Source of the DNA: Roseospira marina
GTDB lineage: Bacteria > Pseudomonadota > Alphaproteobacteria > Rhodospirillales > Rhodospirillaceae
Direction: 5' to 3'
Length of the DNA: 64,000 nucleotides
NCBI RefSeq assembly: GCF_014197855.1
Contig: NZ_JACIGJ010000001.1
Coordinates: forward strand, 434,001 to 498,000
A program made the translations under genes and the position numbers. The notes under the pieces are model-generated. The model had not been told where the DNA came from. It was given only the letters and a program-made list of their open reading frames with translations, and did no database searches. Each line of letters begins with the position of its first letter. Position 1 is the stretch's first letter. Shown one piece after another: positions 7,887-15,961 of the stretch.

Positions 7887-8690
7887 ATGACCCGTTCAAG
7901 CGCAACCGCCGCCCGTCTTGATTCGGCCTCCGGGCTTGTCACGACCCGGGAGCGGTGGCCGGGGGATACGCTGGCGCGGGTCGATCAGGCCGATCGCGGC
8001 AACGGACCCTGCGGGCATTGCGACCTGGGCACGCTGGCGTTCTGCGATGGCTTCGCCCGGCGCACCGTGACCTCCTTGATGCGCGTGCAGTGCACCCTTC
8101 GGTTCGAGGCCCATGACACCCTCTTTCGAGAGGGGGATACGGGCGTGGCCGTGTTCAACGTCGTGTCGGGCGCCGTGAAGGTCTACAAGCTGATGCCGGA
8201 CGGCCGCCGCCAGATCACCGGGTTCTTTTTCCGCGGCGACATGTTCGGGTTCTGCCTCGACGGTGATTACGCCTACACGGCGGAGGCGGTGACGCCCCTG
8301 TCCGTCTGCCGCCTGCCGATGCAGCGGCTCCACGAGTTGTCGGAGACGGCGCCGGAGGTGCAGCACCGGATCCTGCTGCGCATGACGGCGAAGCTGGCGC
8401 AGTTTCATGATCATGTGCTGTTGCTGGGGCGGAAGACGGCGCGCGAGCGGGTGGCCACGTTCCTGCTGGCGCTGTCGGAGCGGGCGCGGCGGAGGGGCGA
8501 TCCGGCGTCGCCGATTCCCCTGGCGATGGGCCGGGTCGACATCGCCGATTACGTCGGCCTAACCGTCGAGACCGTCAGCCGGACCATGACGGCATTCAAA
8601 CGGGAAGGGCTGATCGACCTGCCCAGCCCGAATCACGTCGCGATTCCGGACACGCAGGCCCTGCGCGCCGCCAGCGACGGCAGCGCCTAA
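7887..8690 (+). CDS. fnrL: FNR-type oxygen-sensing transcriptional regulator
   Basis: A 267-residue Crp/Fnr-family regulator. Cys42, Cys45 and Cys53 ('PCGHCDLGTLAFCDGF') plus Cys123 ('MFGFCLDG') give the four ligands expected for an oxygen-labile [4Fe-4S] cluster; Cys123 aligns with FNR Cys122. The cyclic-nucleotide-binding-like domain includes 'LFREGDTGVAVFNVVSGAVKVYK'-type strands. The C-terminal helix-turn-helix reads 'DIADYVGLTVETVSRTMTAF', whose E-xx-SR pattern recognises TTGAT half-sites. The ATG at 7887 has an AGGAGG site at 7872-7877, so it is preferred over an upstream ATG at 7818 that lies before the anaerobox. It follows the cco genes, as expected for microaerobic control. The name fnrL rather than fixK rests on the cluster cysteines. 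Confidence 0.88.
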   Translation: MTRSSATAARLDSASGLVTTRERWPGDTLARVDQADRGNGPCGHCDLGTLAFCDGFARRTVTSLMRVQCTLRFEAHDTLFREGDTGVAVFNVVSGAVKVYKLMPDGRRQITGFFFRGDMFGFCLDGDYAYTAEAVTPLSVCRLPMQRLHELSETAPEVQHRILLRMTAKLAQFHDHVLLLGRKTARERVATFLLALSERARRRGDPASPIPLAMGRVDIADYVGLTVETVSRTMTAFKREGLIDLPSPNHVAIPDTQALRAASDGSA

Positions 8691-8718
8691 GTGCGCGACA
8701 CCTCCGGACCGCGCGCCC

Positions 8719-9330
8719 CTATCTCTTGCCGCGAAAGCGTTCGATCTTGGCGCGGTTGCCGCAGGTCTCCATGCGGCACCAGCGTCGCCCGGCTCCACGC
8801 CCGTGATTCAGATAGAGCGCAGTGCACCGGCCGCACTCCCGCAGACGCCGGAAGTCCGGGCGCGTCAACAGAGCGCCGAGCGCGACACAAAGCCGGGCGC
8901 GCAGGGTGGCGAGTCCGGCCCGGTCCACCGGCACCAACCACTGGATCGCGGAGTCGTCGCCGCTCGCCGGCCAGAGAAGCTCAGCGTGGTTTACCCCCCA
9001 GCGCACAGTGTCTGCCAGCCAGGCGCGATCCTCGCCGGTCGGCGCTCCCTCCGCTGCGACTCCGCTGAGCAGAGTCCAGAGGCGTTCCCGAAAGTCCAGG
9101 AGAGCGGCGTGTTCCGCCGCGACGGCCTTCGGATCACTCCCATCCGGGACATCGGACAGGTGGGTGCGTTCGGCCTGGGTCAGGAGGTCCGCCCGTTCCG
9201 CCCAGTCCAGGGTGACCGCCCAGGTCGGTAAGGCATTGCGCTCACGCGTTTTCAGCTCGTCGTCGATCGTGTTCAGGAAGTCGAGCACGATATGACCGCT
9301 CTGGGGGACGTGTTGCTGCCAAGCGTGCAT
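8719..9330 (-). CDS. ABATE/CGNR zinc-finger protein, probable transcriptional regulator
   Basis: The 203-residue protein has the two-domain layout of the ABATE-CGNR family. An N-terminal helical domain (ABATE, putative ligand-binding) contains 'IVLDFLNTIDDELKTRERN'-type sequence. The C-terminal zinc finger has C-xx-C in 'RECGRCTALYLNHGRG' and 'RWCRMETCGNRAK', which includes the naming CGNR motif. Members are thought to be transcription factors. It is divergent from an alpha/beta hydrolase gene with a 98-base gap that holds repeated GTAACC elements, so it probably controls that gene and itself. The start at 9330 has only a weak ribosome binding site. Confidence 0.86.
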   Translation of the reverse strand: MHAWQQHVPQSGHIVLDFLNTIDDELKTRERNALPTWAVTLDWAERADLLTQAERTHLSDVPDGSDPKAVAAEHAALLDFRERLWTLLSGVAAEGAPTGEDRAWLADTVRWGVNHAELLWPASGDDSAIQWLVPVDRAGLATLRARLCVALGALLTRPDFRRLRECGRCTALYLNHGRGAGRRWCRMETCGNRAKIERFRGKR

Positions 9331-9338
9331 GATTCGGC

Positions 9339-9415
9339 GTAACCCATATTAGGAAAAAAGAGGTTGCGGCGCGTGATCGCACCCTGTAACCCTATCACGG
9401 TCAATTACGGTTACA
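9339..9415. promoter_or_regulatory. candidate operator, GTAACC repeats between CGNR regulator and hydrolase
   Basis: TGTAACC (9385-9391) and GGTTACA (9409-9415) form a 7-base inverted repeat with 17-base spacing, and a third GTAACC copy lies at 9339-9344. All fall within the divergent promoter region. This is a natural candidate for the CGNR protein's binding site, by inference from position only. Confidence 0.5.
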
Positions 9416-9428
9416 AGGGAGTGCCGCC

Positions 9429-10241
9429 ATGATTCCGTTGGAGCATCGGTTCACGTACGAGGGGCGGTCCGTGGCCTGGGGCCGTGTCGGCACCGGCGCA
9501 CCGCTGGTGTTGATCCATGGGTTCCCCTGGTCCGCGCAGGCGTGGCGTCGCGTGGTGCCCTGGCTGGCCCCGCATCGCACCGTGTACGTGTTCGACATGA
9601 TTGGCTGCGGTCAGTCCGACAAGGGGCCGGGCATATCGGTGGCCCCTGAGGTGCAAAGCCGCCTGCTGGCGGCGCTGGTGAAGCACTGGGAGCTGGACGC
9701 GCCGGAGGTCGCGGGTCACGACTTCGGCGGTCTGGCGGCCTTGCGGGGCTATTTCATGGAAGGGCTGCGCTACAGCCGCCTGACTCTGTTCGACGCGGTG
9801 GCCGTGTTGCCGTCCGGATCGTCCTTTTTCGCCCACGTACGTGAGCACGAGGCAGCGTTCGCAGGACTACCACCGTATGCCCACGCGGCCCTGTTCCAGG
9901 CGTATATCGGGGCCGCCGCGCATCGCCCGCTGTCCGACGAGGCCCGAGCGACCTACTTGGCGCCCTGGCATGGCCGGACCGGGCAGGCGGCGTTTTACCG
10001 CCAGATCGCCCAGGCCAACGAGACGGCCATTGCAACGGTCCAGGACCGCTACCGGTCACTCGACTGCCCGGTTCATCTCGTGTGGGGGGCGCACGACACC
10101 TTCATTCCGGTGACCCAGGGCGAGGACCTGCGGAACCGCCTTACGGCGAACGACCTGACGGTGGTGCCCCACGCCGGCCACGCCCTCCAGGAGGACGCGC
10201 CGGAAGCGATGGTGGCGGCCTTGCTGCGTCCGGCCGCATAA
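9429..10241 (+). CDS. alpha/beta hydrolase with aspartate nucleophile (epoxide hydrolase/dehalogenase-like)
   Basis: A 270-residue alpha/beta-fold hydrolase. The oxyanion-hole motif is 'LIHGFPWSAQAWR'. The nucleophile elbow is 'VAGHDFGG' with Asp98 instead of Ser, the pattern of epoxide hydrolases, haloalkane and fluoroacetate dehalogenases. The acid is likely Asp223 in 'WGAHDTFIP' and the base His251 in 'HAGHALQEDAP'. A cap domain lies between about residues 125 and 205. The start ATG has an AAGGGAG site 8 bases upstream. The CGNR regulator is divergently transcribed, suggesting substrate-responsive expression. Whether the substrate is an epoxide or a haloalkane cannot be decided; the cap lacks an obvious signature I can read. 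Confidence 0.83.
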   Translation: MIPLEHRFTYEGRSVAWGRVGTGAPLVLIHGFPWSAQAWRRVVPWLAPHRTVYVFDMIGCGQSDKGPGISVAPEVQSRLLAALVKHWELDAPEVAGHDFGGLAALRGYFMEGLRYSRLTLFDAVAVLPSGSSFFAHVREHEAAFAGLPPYAHAALFQAYIGAAAHRPLSDEARATYLAPWHGRTGQAAFYRQIAQANETAIATVQDRYRSLDCPVHLVWGAHDTFIPVTQGEDLRNRLTANDLTVVPHAGHALQEDAPEAMVAALLRPAA

Positions 10242-10267
10242 AGCGGCCGAATAGCCCGAGCCACGTC

Positions 10268-10783
10268 CTACTCCGACAGGTCGCTCACCAGACTGGCGCG
10301 GGCCAGCGGCTCGTTCGGGCGCAGTTCTGCGTCCCAGGGGAACAGAAGCCAGAGTTCGCTCTTCACCGGCACGGCGAACAGGTCGACGGTCTGCTGGCCT
10401 TCCGGCTTGGCGTAGACGGTGGCGATGGTGGCCTTGGGCAGCAACTCGCGCACGACCCGAGCGGTCAGGCCCGAGTCCACCAGATCGTCGACCACCAGCC
10501 AGTTCTCGCCGTCCCCGACCAGGTCGGTGTCCACCCCTTTCAGCATACGTGGCTTGCCCTGGGATCGATCGTCGTAGCTTGCGATGCTGACCGCCTCGAC
10601 GGTCCGGATGTCCAGTTCGCGCGCAATGATGCACGCCGGAATCAAACCACCACGGGCAATGGCGATGATGCCGTCAAAATGGTCGCGCGCCGCGAGAATA
10701 CGTTGCGCCAACATCCGAGTGTCCCGGTGAAAGATCTCCCAGGGGATCGGCATATAGATACTGTGGGTGTAGTCCTTGGCCAT
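10268..10783 (-). CDS. gpt: phosphoribosyltransferase, probable xanthine-guanine type
   Basis: A 171-residue type I phosphoribosyltransferase. The PRPP-binding loop is 'LVVDDLVDSGLTARVVRELL', and 'IIAIARGGLIPACIIARELDI' precedes it, both typical of Gpt-like purine salvage enzymes acting on xanthine or guanine with PRPP. Length and the 'YTHSIYMPIPWEIFHRDTR' beginning ('WD.FHRD' in Gpt) agree with alphaproteobacterial Gpt. The start at 10783 follows a GGACAGAG-type site; the longer frame to 10936 overlaps the divergent transpeptidase gene and looks non-coding. It could be a hypoxanthine-type enzyme instead, so the substrate is moderately certain. Confidence 0.8.
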   Translation of the reverse strand: MAKDYTHSIYMPIPWEIFHRDTRMLAQRILAARDHFDGIIAIARGGLIPACIIARELDIRTVEAVSIASYDDRSQGKPRMLKGVDTDLVGDGENWLVVDDLVDSGLTARVVRELLPKATIATVYAKPEGQQTVDLFAVPVKSELWLLFPWDAELRPNEPLARASLVSDLSE

Positions 10784-10917
10784 GGGCTCTGTCCGTTTCA
10801 GGGCGGGCGAGGGAGAGCCTTGAATACCCTCCCGGCCGCCGGGGGGCAACCGCTGCCGTATCGCGGGATACGCGCACGAGGCTCTGGACGTTAGGCCCAC
10901 AAATCCCCCATACAGGG

Positions 10918-12546
10918 ATGGACTTCGATACGCCATCGGATGGACGCTGTATGTTGCACACCCTCATGGCCGGACGGGGCATGGTTACGGCGCCCCATCA
11001 TCTGGCGGCCCGCGCGGGCCTTCGCGTGCTGGAGGAAGGCGGAAACGCGATTGAGGCCATGGTCGCCGCCGCCGCCACCTCCGCCGTTGTTTACCCCCAT
11101 ATGACCGGTCTCGGCGGAGACGGCTTCTGGCTGGTCGCACGCCCGGGGCGGGCGCCGCTGTCGATCGAGGCCTGCGGTGCCGCCGGGCGCGCTGTTACGC
11201 CCGACGTCTACACGGCGCGGGGCCTCGACCACATTCCACGGCGGGGACCTCTGGCCGCGAACACGGTCGCCGGAACCGTGTCGGGCTGGAGTTCCGCCCT
11301 CGACATCAGCCGCCAGCACTGGGACGGCAACCTGTCCCGGGCCCGCCTCTTCGAGGACGCGATCTATTACGCCGAGGCCGGCGTGCCGATGGCCGAGTCC
11401 GTCGCGGACACGGCCGGGCGGGTGGCCGACGAGATGGCCGACCTACCGCACTGGAAGGCGTTGTTTCTCGAGGAGGGCGGGCAGGCACCCGCGCCGGGCG
11501 CCTGGATGCGCAACCCCGCCCTGGCACAGACGCTGCGCCGGTTGGCGGAGCGGGGCCTGGACGACTTCTATCGCGGCGACGTCGGCCGTGCCATTTCGGC
11601 GGACCTGAAGGCGCAGGGCAGCCCGCTGGTCTCGGACGATCTGGCCAGTCACCGGTCGGTGCGGCGCCGGCCGCTCGCGCTGAAGCTGGCCGAGGGCACC
11701 GTCTACAACACCCAACCGCCGACTCAGGGCCTGGCGTCCCTGATGATCCTGGGCCTGTTCGAACGCCTGGGCATCACGGAGGCTGAGGGCTTCGACCACA
11801 TTCACGGCCTGCTGGAGGCGACCAAGTGCGCCTATGCCCTGCGGAACCGGCATGTGACCGATCCGCGCTACATGGCCGTGCACCCGACCACCTACCTCTC
11901 CGACACCATGCTGGACCAGACCGCCGCGACCATCGATCGGACGCGGGCCGCACCCTGGCCGACACCGGCAATGGAGGGAGACACCGTCTGGATGGGCTGC
12001 GTGGATGGCGCCGGGCGCGCCGTCAGCTTCATTCAAAGCTTGTTCCAGGGGTTCGGCTCCGGTGTCGTGCTGCCGGAGACCGGCTTGGTCTGGCAGAACC
12101 GGGGCATCGCGTTCGGGTTGGACCCGGCCGAGCCCAACGTTCTGATTCCCGGCCGCCGGCCGTTCCATACCCTGAACCCGCCGATGGCCCGCCTTCGCGA
12201 CGGCTCGGTTCTGGTCTACGGCACCATGGGTGGCGATAGTCAGCCGCAGATTCAGGCGCAGCTGTTCACCCGTCATGTCCAGTTCGGGCAGTCGTTGCAA
12301 GCCGCCGTCACGGCGCCACGCTGGCTGCTGGGCCGGGACTGGTCCGGCGCGGCGCACGACGTGAAGGTCGAGGCGCGCGTTGACGAGGCCGTGGTCGCCG
12401 CGCTGGAGGCCGCAGGCCACCGGATCACCCGGATCGACGGCTTCGACGAGCTCGCCGGCCACGCCGGCGCCATCCGCCGCCGCCCCGACGGTGTGCTTGA
12501 AGGAGCCACCGACCCGCGCGCCGACGGTATCGTGGCGGCGTTCTGA
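10918..12546 (+). CDS. gamma-glutamyltranspeptidase family protein (YwrD-like)
   Basis: The 542-residue product belongs to the gamma-glutamyltransferase Ntn-hydrolase family, which matures by self-cleavage before a catalytic Thr. N-terminal family blocks are 'GMVTAPHHLAARAGLRVLEE' and 'GGNAIEAMVAAAATSAVVYP', followed by 'GLGGDGFWLV'. The processing site is likely before Thr356 in 'MEGDTVWMGCVDGAGRAVSF'. The small subunit includes 'FGSGVVLPETGLVWQNRG' and 'GTMGGDSQPQIQAQ'. No signal peptide is visible, so it is probably cytoplasmic, like YwrD-type relatives, rather than the secreted glutathione enzyme. The start is uncertain: ATG codons at 10918, 10951 and 10966 are all possible. Confidence 0.85.
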   Translation: MDFDTPSDGRCMLHTLMAGRGMVTAPHHLAARAGLRVLEEGGNAIEAMVAAAATSAVVYPHMTGLGGDGFWLVARPGRAPLSIEACGAAGRAVTPDVYTARGLDHIPRRGPLAANTVAGTVSGWSSALDISRQHWDGNLSRARLFEDAIYYAEAGVPMAESVADTAGRVADEMADLPHWKALFLEEGGQAPAPGAWMRNPALAQTLRRLAERGLDDFYRGDVGRAISADLKAQGSPLVSDDLASHRSVRRRPLALKLAEGTVYNTQPPTQGLASLMILGLFERLGITEAEGFDHIHGLLEATKCAYALRNRHVTDPRYMAVHPTTYLSDTMLDQTAATIDRTRAAPWPTPAMEGDTVWMGCVDGAGRAVSFIQSLFQGFGSGVVLPETGLVWQNRGIAFGLDPAEPNVLIPGRRPFHTLNPPMARLRDGSVLVYGTMGGDSQPQIQAQLFTRHVQFGQSLQAAVTAPRWLLGRDWSGAAHDVKVEARVDEAVVAALEAAGHRITRIDGFDELAGHAGAIRRRPDGVLEGATDPRADGIVAAF

Positions 12547-12578
12547 TCCGGCCTGAATGCTCCAGGGTACGGGCGGTG

Positions 12579-13034
12579 TTATTCGGGCACCTTGACTACG
12601 CTGAGGTCGCAGCGCTCTGGTCCCGTCGCGTCCCAGTTCGGCGTGAATGGTGTTCTCGCCGATAGCGTCCGGCCGGACTCAAGGTGAATCGTATCGCCAT
12701 CCCAGGCCGTAGGCGGGTCGTCGACCAGCGAGACGGCGCCACCGCCCGATGCCTCGAAAGCCCCCTGGTATTCCAGCGAGGGCGTCGTCTCAAAGAAAAT
12801 GCAGCCGCGCATCCAGCCCACCGGGTCAGAGTCCACACGCTGGAGGAGCATGTAAACGCCGCCATCCGCCCCCCCGACCCAGAGGGCGTCGGTGGGTACG
12901 TGGGCCGGACGGTCGTCCACTCTCGAATCCTCGTTCGTCCAGATGACCTTGACGGTCAGGAGGCCGACCACCAGCGCCGCGACAAGCCCGACGCCCAGGA
13001 CCAGAGATCGGGGTGCGGTGCGTCCTTTCATCAT
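12579..13034 (-). CDS. small single-pass membrane-anchored protein, unknown
   Basis: I do not recognise this 151-residue protein. Residues about 11-32 form one hydrophobic N-terminal span, so the rest is probably periplasmic. The soluble part has two isolated cysteines ('RGCIFFETTP' and 'PERCDLSVV') that could form a disulfide. Its start ATG overlaps the stop of the upstream gene as ATGA, so the two genes are almost certainly translated together. The base composition is a little less G+C-rich than neighbours. An immunity or chaperone role for the upstream enzyme is a reasonable inference from the coupling and topology, but nothing in the sequence proves it. Confidence 0.7.
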   Translation of the reverse strand: MMKGRTAPRSLVLGVGLVAALVVGLLTVKVIWTNEDSRVDDRPAHVPTDALWVGGADGGVYMLLQRVDSDPVGWMRGCIFFETTPSLEYQGAFEASGGGAVSLVDDPPTAWDGDTIHLESGRTLSARTPFTPNWDATGPERCDLSVVKVPE

Positions 13035-13693
13035 GGGTAGATGGACTCCAGTTTAAATGTGCGCGTGCGCGGGTCGTAGTCAAGATCTAGGAAATGGTCT
13101 TGCAGTTGTCCCACGTATCCATTGGGTCTGGGATCCCAATAGGAGGGCATTTCGATATCGCCGGCGGCCGCGACCTCGATCGCGAAGGTCAAGCAGTTGT
13201 TGCCGGTGATGCTGTACGGGGTCCGGCTCGGCTGAGTGTTGGCGCGTTTCCTCTGTTCCGCGAAGTCCCGCATTTTGAGGAACCCGCCGGGGGCGGCGAT
13301 GTATCCGGCGGAGATCCGGCCATTGTGGCCGGACTTGTGGGAGATCTCACGGAGAACATTGGCGAGCGATTCTCGGGTGGGGTACCCGTTGTCGCCCATC
13401 TTGACGTTCGGAATCCGAACGTTGCGGACCATCCCAAGCCCGGCCGCATCATATCGGCCATATTCATAGTATTTGGTCATGCCATCCTGGCCGCGCAGGA
13501 TCAGCACGCCAGCATGGCCCAGATTTTCGACGCGCTGTTTCGTCCCCTCGATAGTGAAATTGTCGATATCGAGGCCAGGGATCAGATCAACCTTCACCTT
13601 TGGCGTGGTGACGGTGATCCGATAGGCCGGAAACACGACCGGTATTACCGCCTCAGGGGCTTTGGTGCCTTGAGGGGATGGAGGACGGCCCAT
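13031..13693 (-). CDS. putative permuted papain-fold (NlpC/P60-like) hydrolase
   Basis: The 220-residue product has no family I can name with certainty. Two blocks stand out: 'LGHAGVLILRGQDGMTKYYE' near residue 58 and 'YSITGNNCLTFAIEVAAAG' near residue 160. A GHA histidine near the start of the domain and an 'NNC' cysteine near the end is the order seen in circularly permuted papain-like enzymes (LRAT, YiiX/YaeF and related amidases or peptidases). No signal peptide or membrane span is visible. The gene overlaps a small membrane-anchored protein gene by 4 bases. It lies downstream of cbbR but has no metabolic link to it, and its composition suggests acquisition. A peptidoglycan-active effector is one option. 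Confidence 0.6.
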   Translation of the reverse strand: MGRPPSPQGTKAPEAVIPVVFPAYRITVTTPKVKVDLIPGLDIDNFTIEGTKQRVENLGHAGVLILRGQDGMTKYYEYGRYDAAGLGMVRNVRIPNVKMGDNGYPTRESLANVLREISHKSGHNGRISAGYIAAPGGFLKMRDFAEQRKRANTQPSRTPYSITGNNCLTFAIEVAAAGDIEMPSYWDPRPNGYVGQLQDHFLDLDYDPRTRTFKLESIYP

Positions 13694-13816
13694 GGCATGG
13701 CTCGCATTTTGATGCGCGCTGAGGACATTTGTTGACTGGGAGACTATGTCGAAAGGAATAGGTGCACAACCGGGGTGTTCATACGGGGCGCCTTATCGTG
13801 GATAAAGGGTGTCGCG

Positions 13817-14764
13817 TCACATCTGGGCCGGCGGCGAGGCCCCTTCCAGACGGGGCAGGAACGCGCCATTCAGCCCGACCACGAAATCCCGGAACACCTC
13901 GGCGGCGGGAGTCAGCGTCTCATCGGCACGGTGGATCAGATACCAGTGTCGCATGATCGGCAGGCGGGGCAGGGCAAGCGTGATCAGTTTGCCCTCGGCC
14001 AGTTCCGAATGGACCGTGTGCGCGGACAGAAGCGCGATGCCGAGGCCGGCCATCACGGCCTGCTTGATGGTCTCGTTGGAGGCCATTTCCACCACGCGAT
14101 AGGCCCGCCCGCCGCCCAGGCGATCCAGTTCCCGCATCATCAGGGTCCGTGTGCCGGATCCGATTTCCCGCGCCAGGAAGGTTTCGGACAGCAGCGCCTC
14201 CGCGTCGGCCTCAGGCCGGCCCGCCTGCGGATGGTCGGGGGGCGCGATCAGAACGTAGGGATGCGGCCCCAGCCGATATGCGATAACGTCGAGGTCCTCG
14301 GGTCCGCGCCCCATCACCGCCAGATCGATGCCGCGCGCGTGCAGCGCCTCGACGGTTTCGTCGCGGTTGCCGACCACCAGATGGAGCGTGATGCCGGGCG
14401 CAGCCTTGTTGAACCGGGCCACGAGTCGGGGTGCGAAGTACTTGCCGGTGCTCACCACGCCCAGGCGCACAAGCCCGGCCGCCCCGTCCTTGAGGGAGTC
14501 GATCCGCTCCTCGCAGCGGGACAGGGCCGCCTCGATCAGGCCGGCGGCACGCAGAAGCTCCTCGCCGACCTCCGTGGGCCGCAACACCTCGCCGGAGCGG
14601 TCCAGGATAGGCGCGCCGACCAACGCTTCCAGCGTCTTGAGCTGGGTTGAGACCGCCGGGGCGGTCAGGTGCAGGCGTTCGGCGGCACTGGCGATCGTGC
14701 CCCGCCGCAACACTTCGGCGAACCCCCGCAGATGTTTCAGGGTGACATCCCGCGCGACAGACAT
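13817..14764 (-). CDS. cbbR: LysR-type regulator of the Calvin cycle operon
   Basis: A 315-residue LysR-family regulator. The N-terminal helix-turn-helix reads 'FAEVLRRGTIASAAERLHLT' then 'APAVSTQLKTLEALVGAPIL'. The C-terminal part is the co-inducer-binding domain, with 'VRLGVVSTGKYFAPRLVARF' at its start, a sequence typical of CbbR. It is divergent from cbbF and about 100 bases away, the standard arrangement for CbbR, which activates the cbb operon in response to metabolites such as RuBP or NADPH in other species. A T-N11-A element overlaps its own start codon, compatible with autoregulation. Confidence 0.93.
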   Translation of the reverse strand: MSVARDVTLKHLRGFAEVLRRGTIASAAERLHLTAPAVSTQLKTLEALVGAPILDRSGEVLRPTEVGEELLRAAGLIEAALSRCEERIDSLKDGAAGLVRLGVVSTGKYFAPRLVARFNKAAPGITLHLVVGNRDETVEALHARGIDLAVMGRGPEDLDVIAYRLGPHPYVLIAPPDHPQAGRPEADAEALLSETFLAREIGSGTRTLMMRELDRLGGGRAYRVVEMASNETIKQAVMAGLGIALLSAHTVHSELAEGKLITLALPRLPIMRHWYLIHRADETLTPAAEVFRDFVVGLNGAFLPRLEGASPPAQM

Positions 14765-14776
14765 AAATTTAATTTA
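14764..14776. promoter_or_regulatory. candidate LysR-type (CbbR) T-N11-A site
   Basis: TAAATTTAATTTA is an AT-rich T-N11-A element in the cbbR-cbbF divergent gap, overlapping the first base of cbbR. LysR proteins commonly bind such elements. The call rests on motif and position, and AT-rich tracts match this motif easily. Confidence 0.4.
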
Positions 14777-14872
14777 CGCTCCCGAAGAAAACTTTCAATC
14801 GCTTTTGTTGAGTGCGTGGGGCAGGGTTGGCCTCGTCCTTGAACAAGAATGACACCGGGAGGGACGGCGGAC

Positions 14873-15889
14873 ATGGCGGAGGGATCGACGCTGGAACAGT
14901 GGCTGGACAGCCAATGCGACGCACAAGAGGGCGCAAGGGCGCTGTCCGCGACGCTGGCGATCCTCGCGGACGGCGTTCGACGCCTCAGCGCGATGATCCG
15001 TCAGGGGGACCTGATTGAGCGGCCGGCCGTGAATGCCACGTTGCGTTCCGTGCTGGAGAATCAGGCTGCCCGCGTCTTCCGCGCCAGCGCCGAGGCGGCG
15101 CCGGTGGCCCATCTCGCTTCAGCCGACGACACGGATGTCGTCACGCTGGACGATGCGGCGCCCCTGGCCCTGGCCATCGATCCGCTGGACGCCTCCAACG
15201 GCCTGGATGGGAACGTTCCCACCGGCACGATTTTTTCGATCTACCCGAAGGCGGCGGATCCGCTCGCGTCGTTCCTGCGGCCCGGACGGGAGCAATGGGC
15301 GGCCGGGTACGCCATGTATGGGGGGCGGACCCTGCTGGTGCTCACGCTCGGGCGCGGCACGGCGGTGTTCACGCTCGACCCCGCCACGGACACGTTCATT
15401 CTGACCGATGGCGCGTTGACGACCCCGGAGGACGCCAGCGCGTTCGCGATCAACGCCGCGAACTACCGGCACTGGGAACCGCCGGTTCGGGCCTATATTG
15501 ATGACTGCGTCGAGGGGACGGACGGCCCGCGCGACAAGGAATTCAAGATGCGCTGGGTTGGGTCTCTGGTGGCCGAGACCCACCGCATCCTCACCCAGGG
15601 CGGCATTTTCCTCTACCCCCGCGACAACCGCCCGGAGCACGAGCGGGGCACGTTGCGCCGGGTGTTTGGCGCCATGCCCATCGCCCTGATCACCGAACAG
15701 GCCGGCGGCGGCGCCACCGATGGCGACCATCGGCTTCTCGATACCGTGCCGGCGTCCCTGCACGCCCGCGCTCCGCTGGTCTTCGGGTCCCGCAAGAAGG
15801 TCGAGCGGGTCAAGCGTTACCACGATGACCCGGACTTCAACATCGCGGGGGCCCCGCTGTTCGGGGTGCGGGGGCTCTTTCGGGGCTGA
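14873..15889 (+). CDS. cbbF: class I fructose-1,6-bisphosphatase
   Basis: A 338-residue class I FBPase, which converts fructose-1,6-bisphosphate to fructose-6-phosphate and, in many autotrophs, sedoheptulose-1,7-bisphosphate too. The metal and phosphate site is 'LALAIDPLDASNGLDGNVPT', where most relatives have DPLDGSSNID. Further family blocks are 'GTIFSIYPK', 'HRILTQGGIFLYPRDNRP' and the C-terminal 'RAPLVFGSRKKVERV'. ATG 14873 has GGGAGGG 8 bases upstream and is preferred over ATG 14849. It is the first gene of the cbb operon, divergent from cbbR. A class II enzyme gene (glpX) lies at the far right of the window. Confidence 0.92.
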   Translation: MAEGSTLEQWLDSQCDAQEGARALSATLAILADGVRRLSAMIRQGDLIERPAVNATLRSVLENQAARVFRASAEAAPVAHLASADDTDVVTLDDAAPLALAIDPLDASNGLDGNVPTGTIFSIYPKAADPLASFLRPGREQWAAGYAMYGGRTLLVLTLGRGTAVFTLDPATDTFILTDGALTTPEDASAFAINAANYRHWEPPVRAYIDDCVEGTDGPRDKEFKMRWVGSLVAETHRILTQGGIFLYPRDNRPEHERGTLRRVFGAMPIALITEQAGGGATDGDHRLLDTVPASLHARAPLVFGSRKKVERVKRYHDDPDFNIAGAPLFGVRGLFRG

Positions 15890-15961
15890 TCGCCGCGCGG
15901 GCAAGGGCGCTCGTAGGGCCCGGCCCAGCCAAGAAACGACGACGAGGGGAGCGGATACAGG

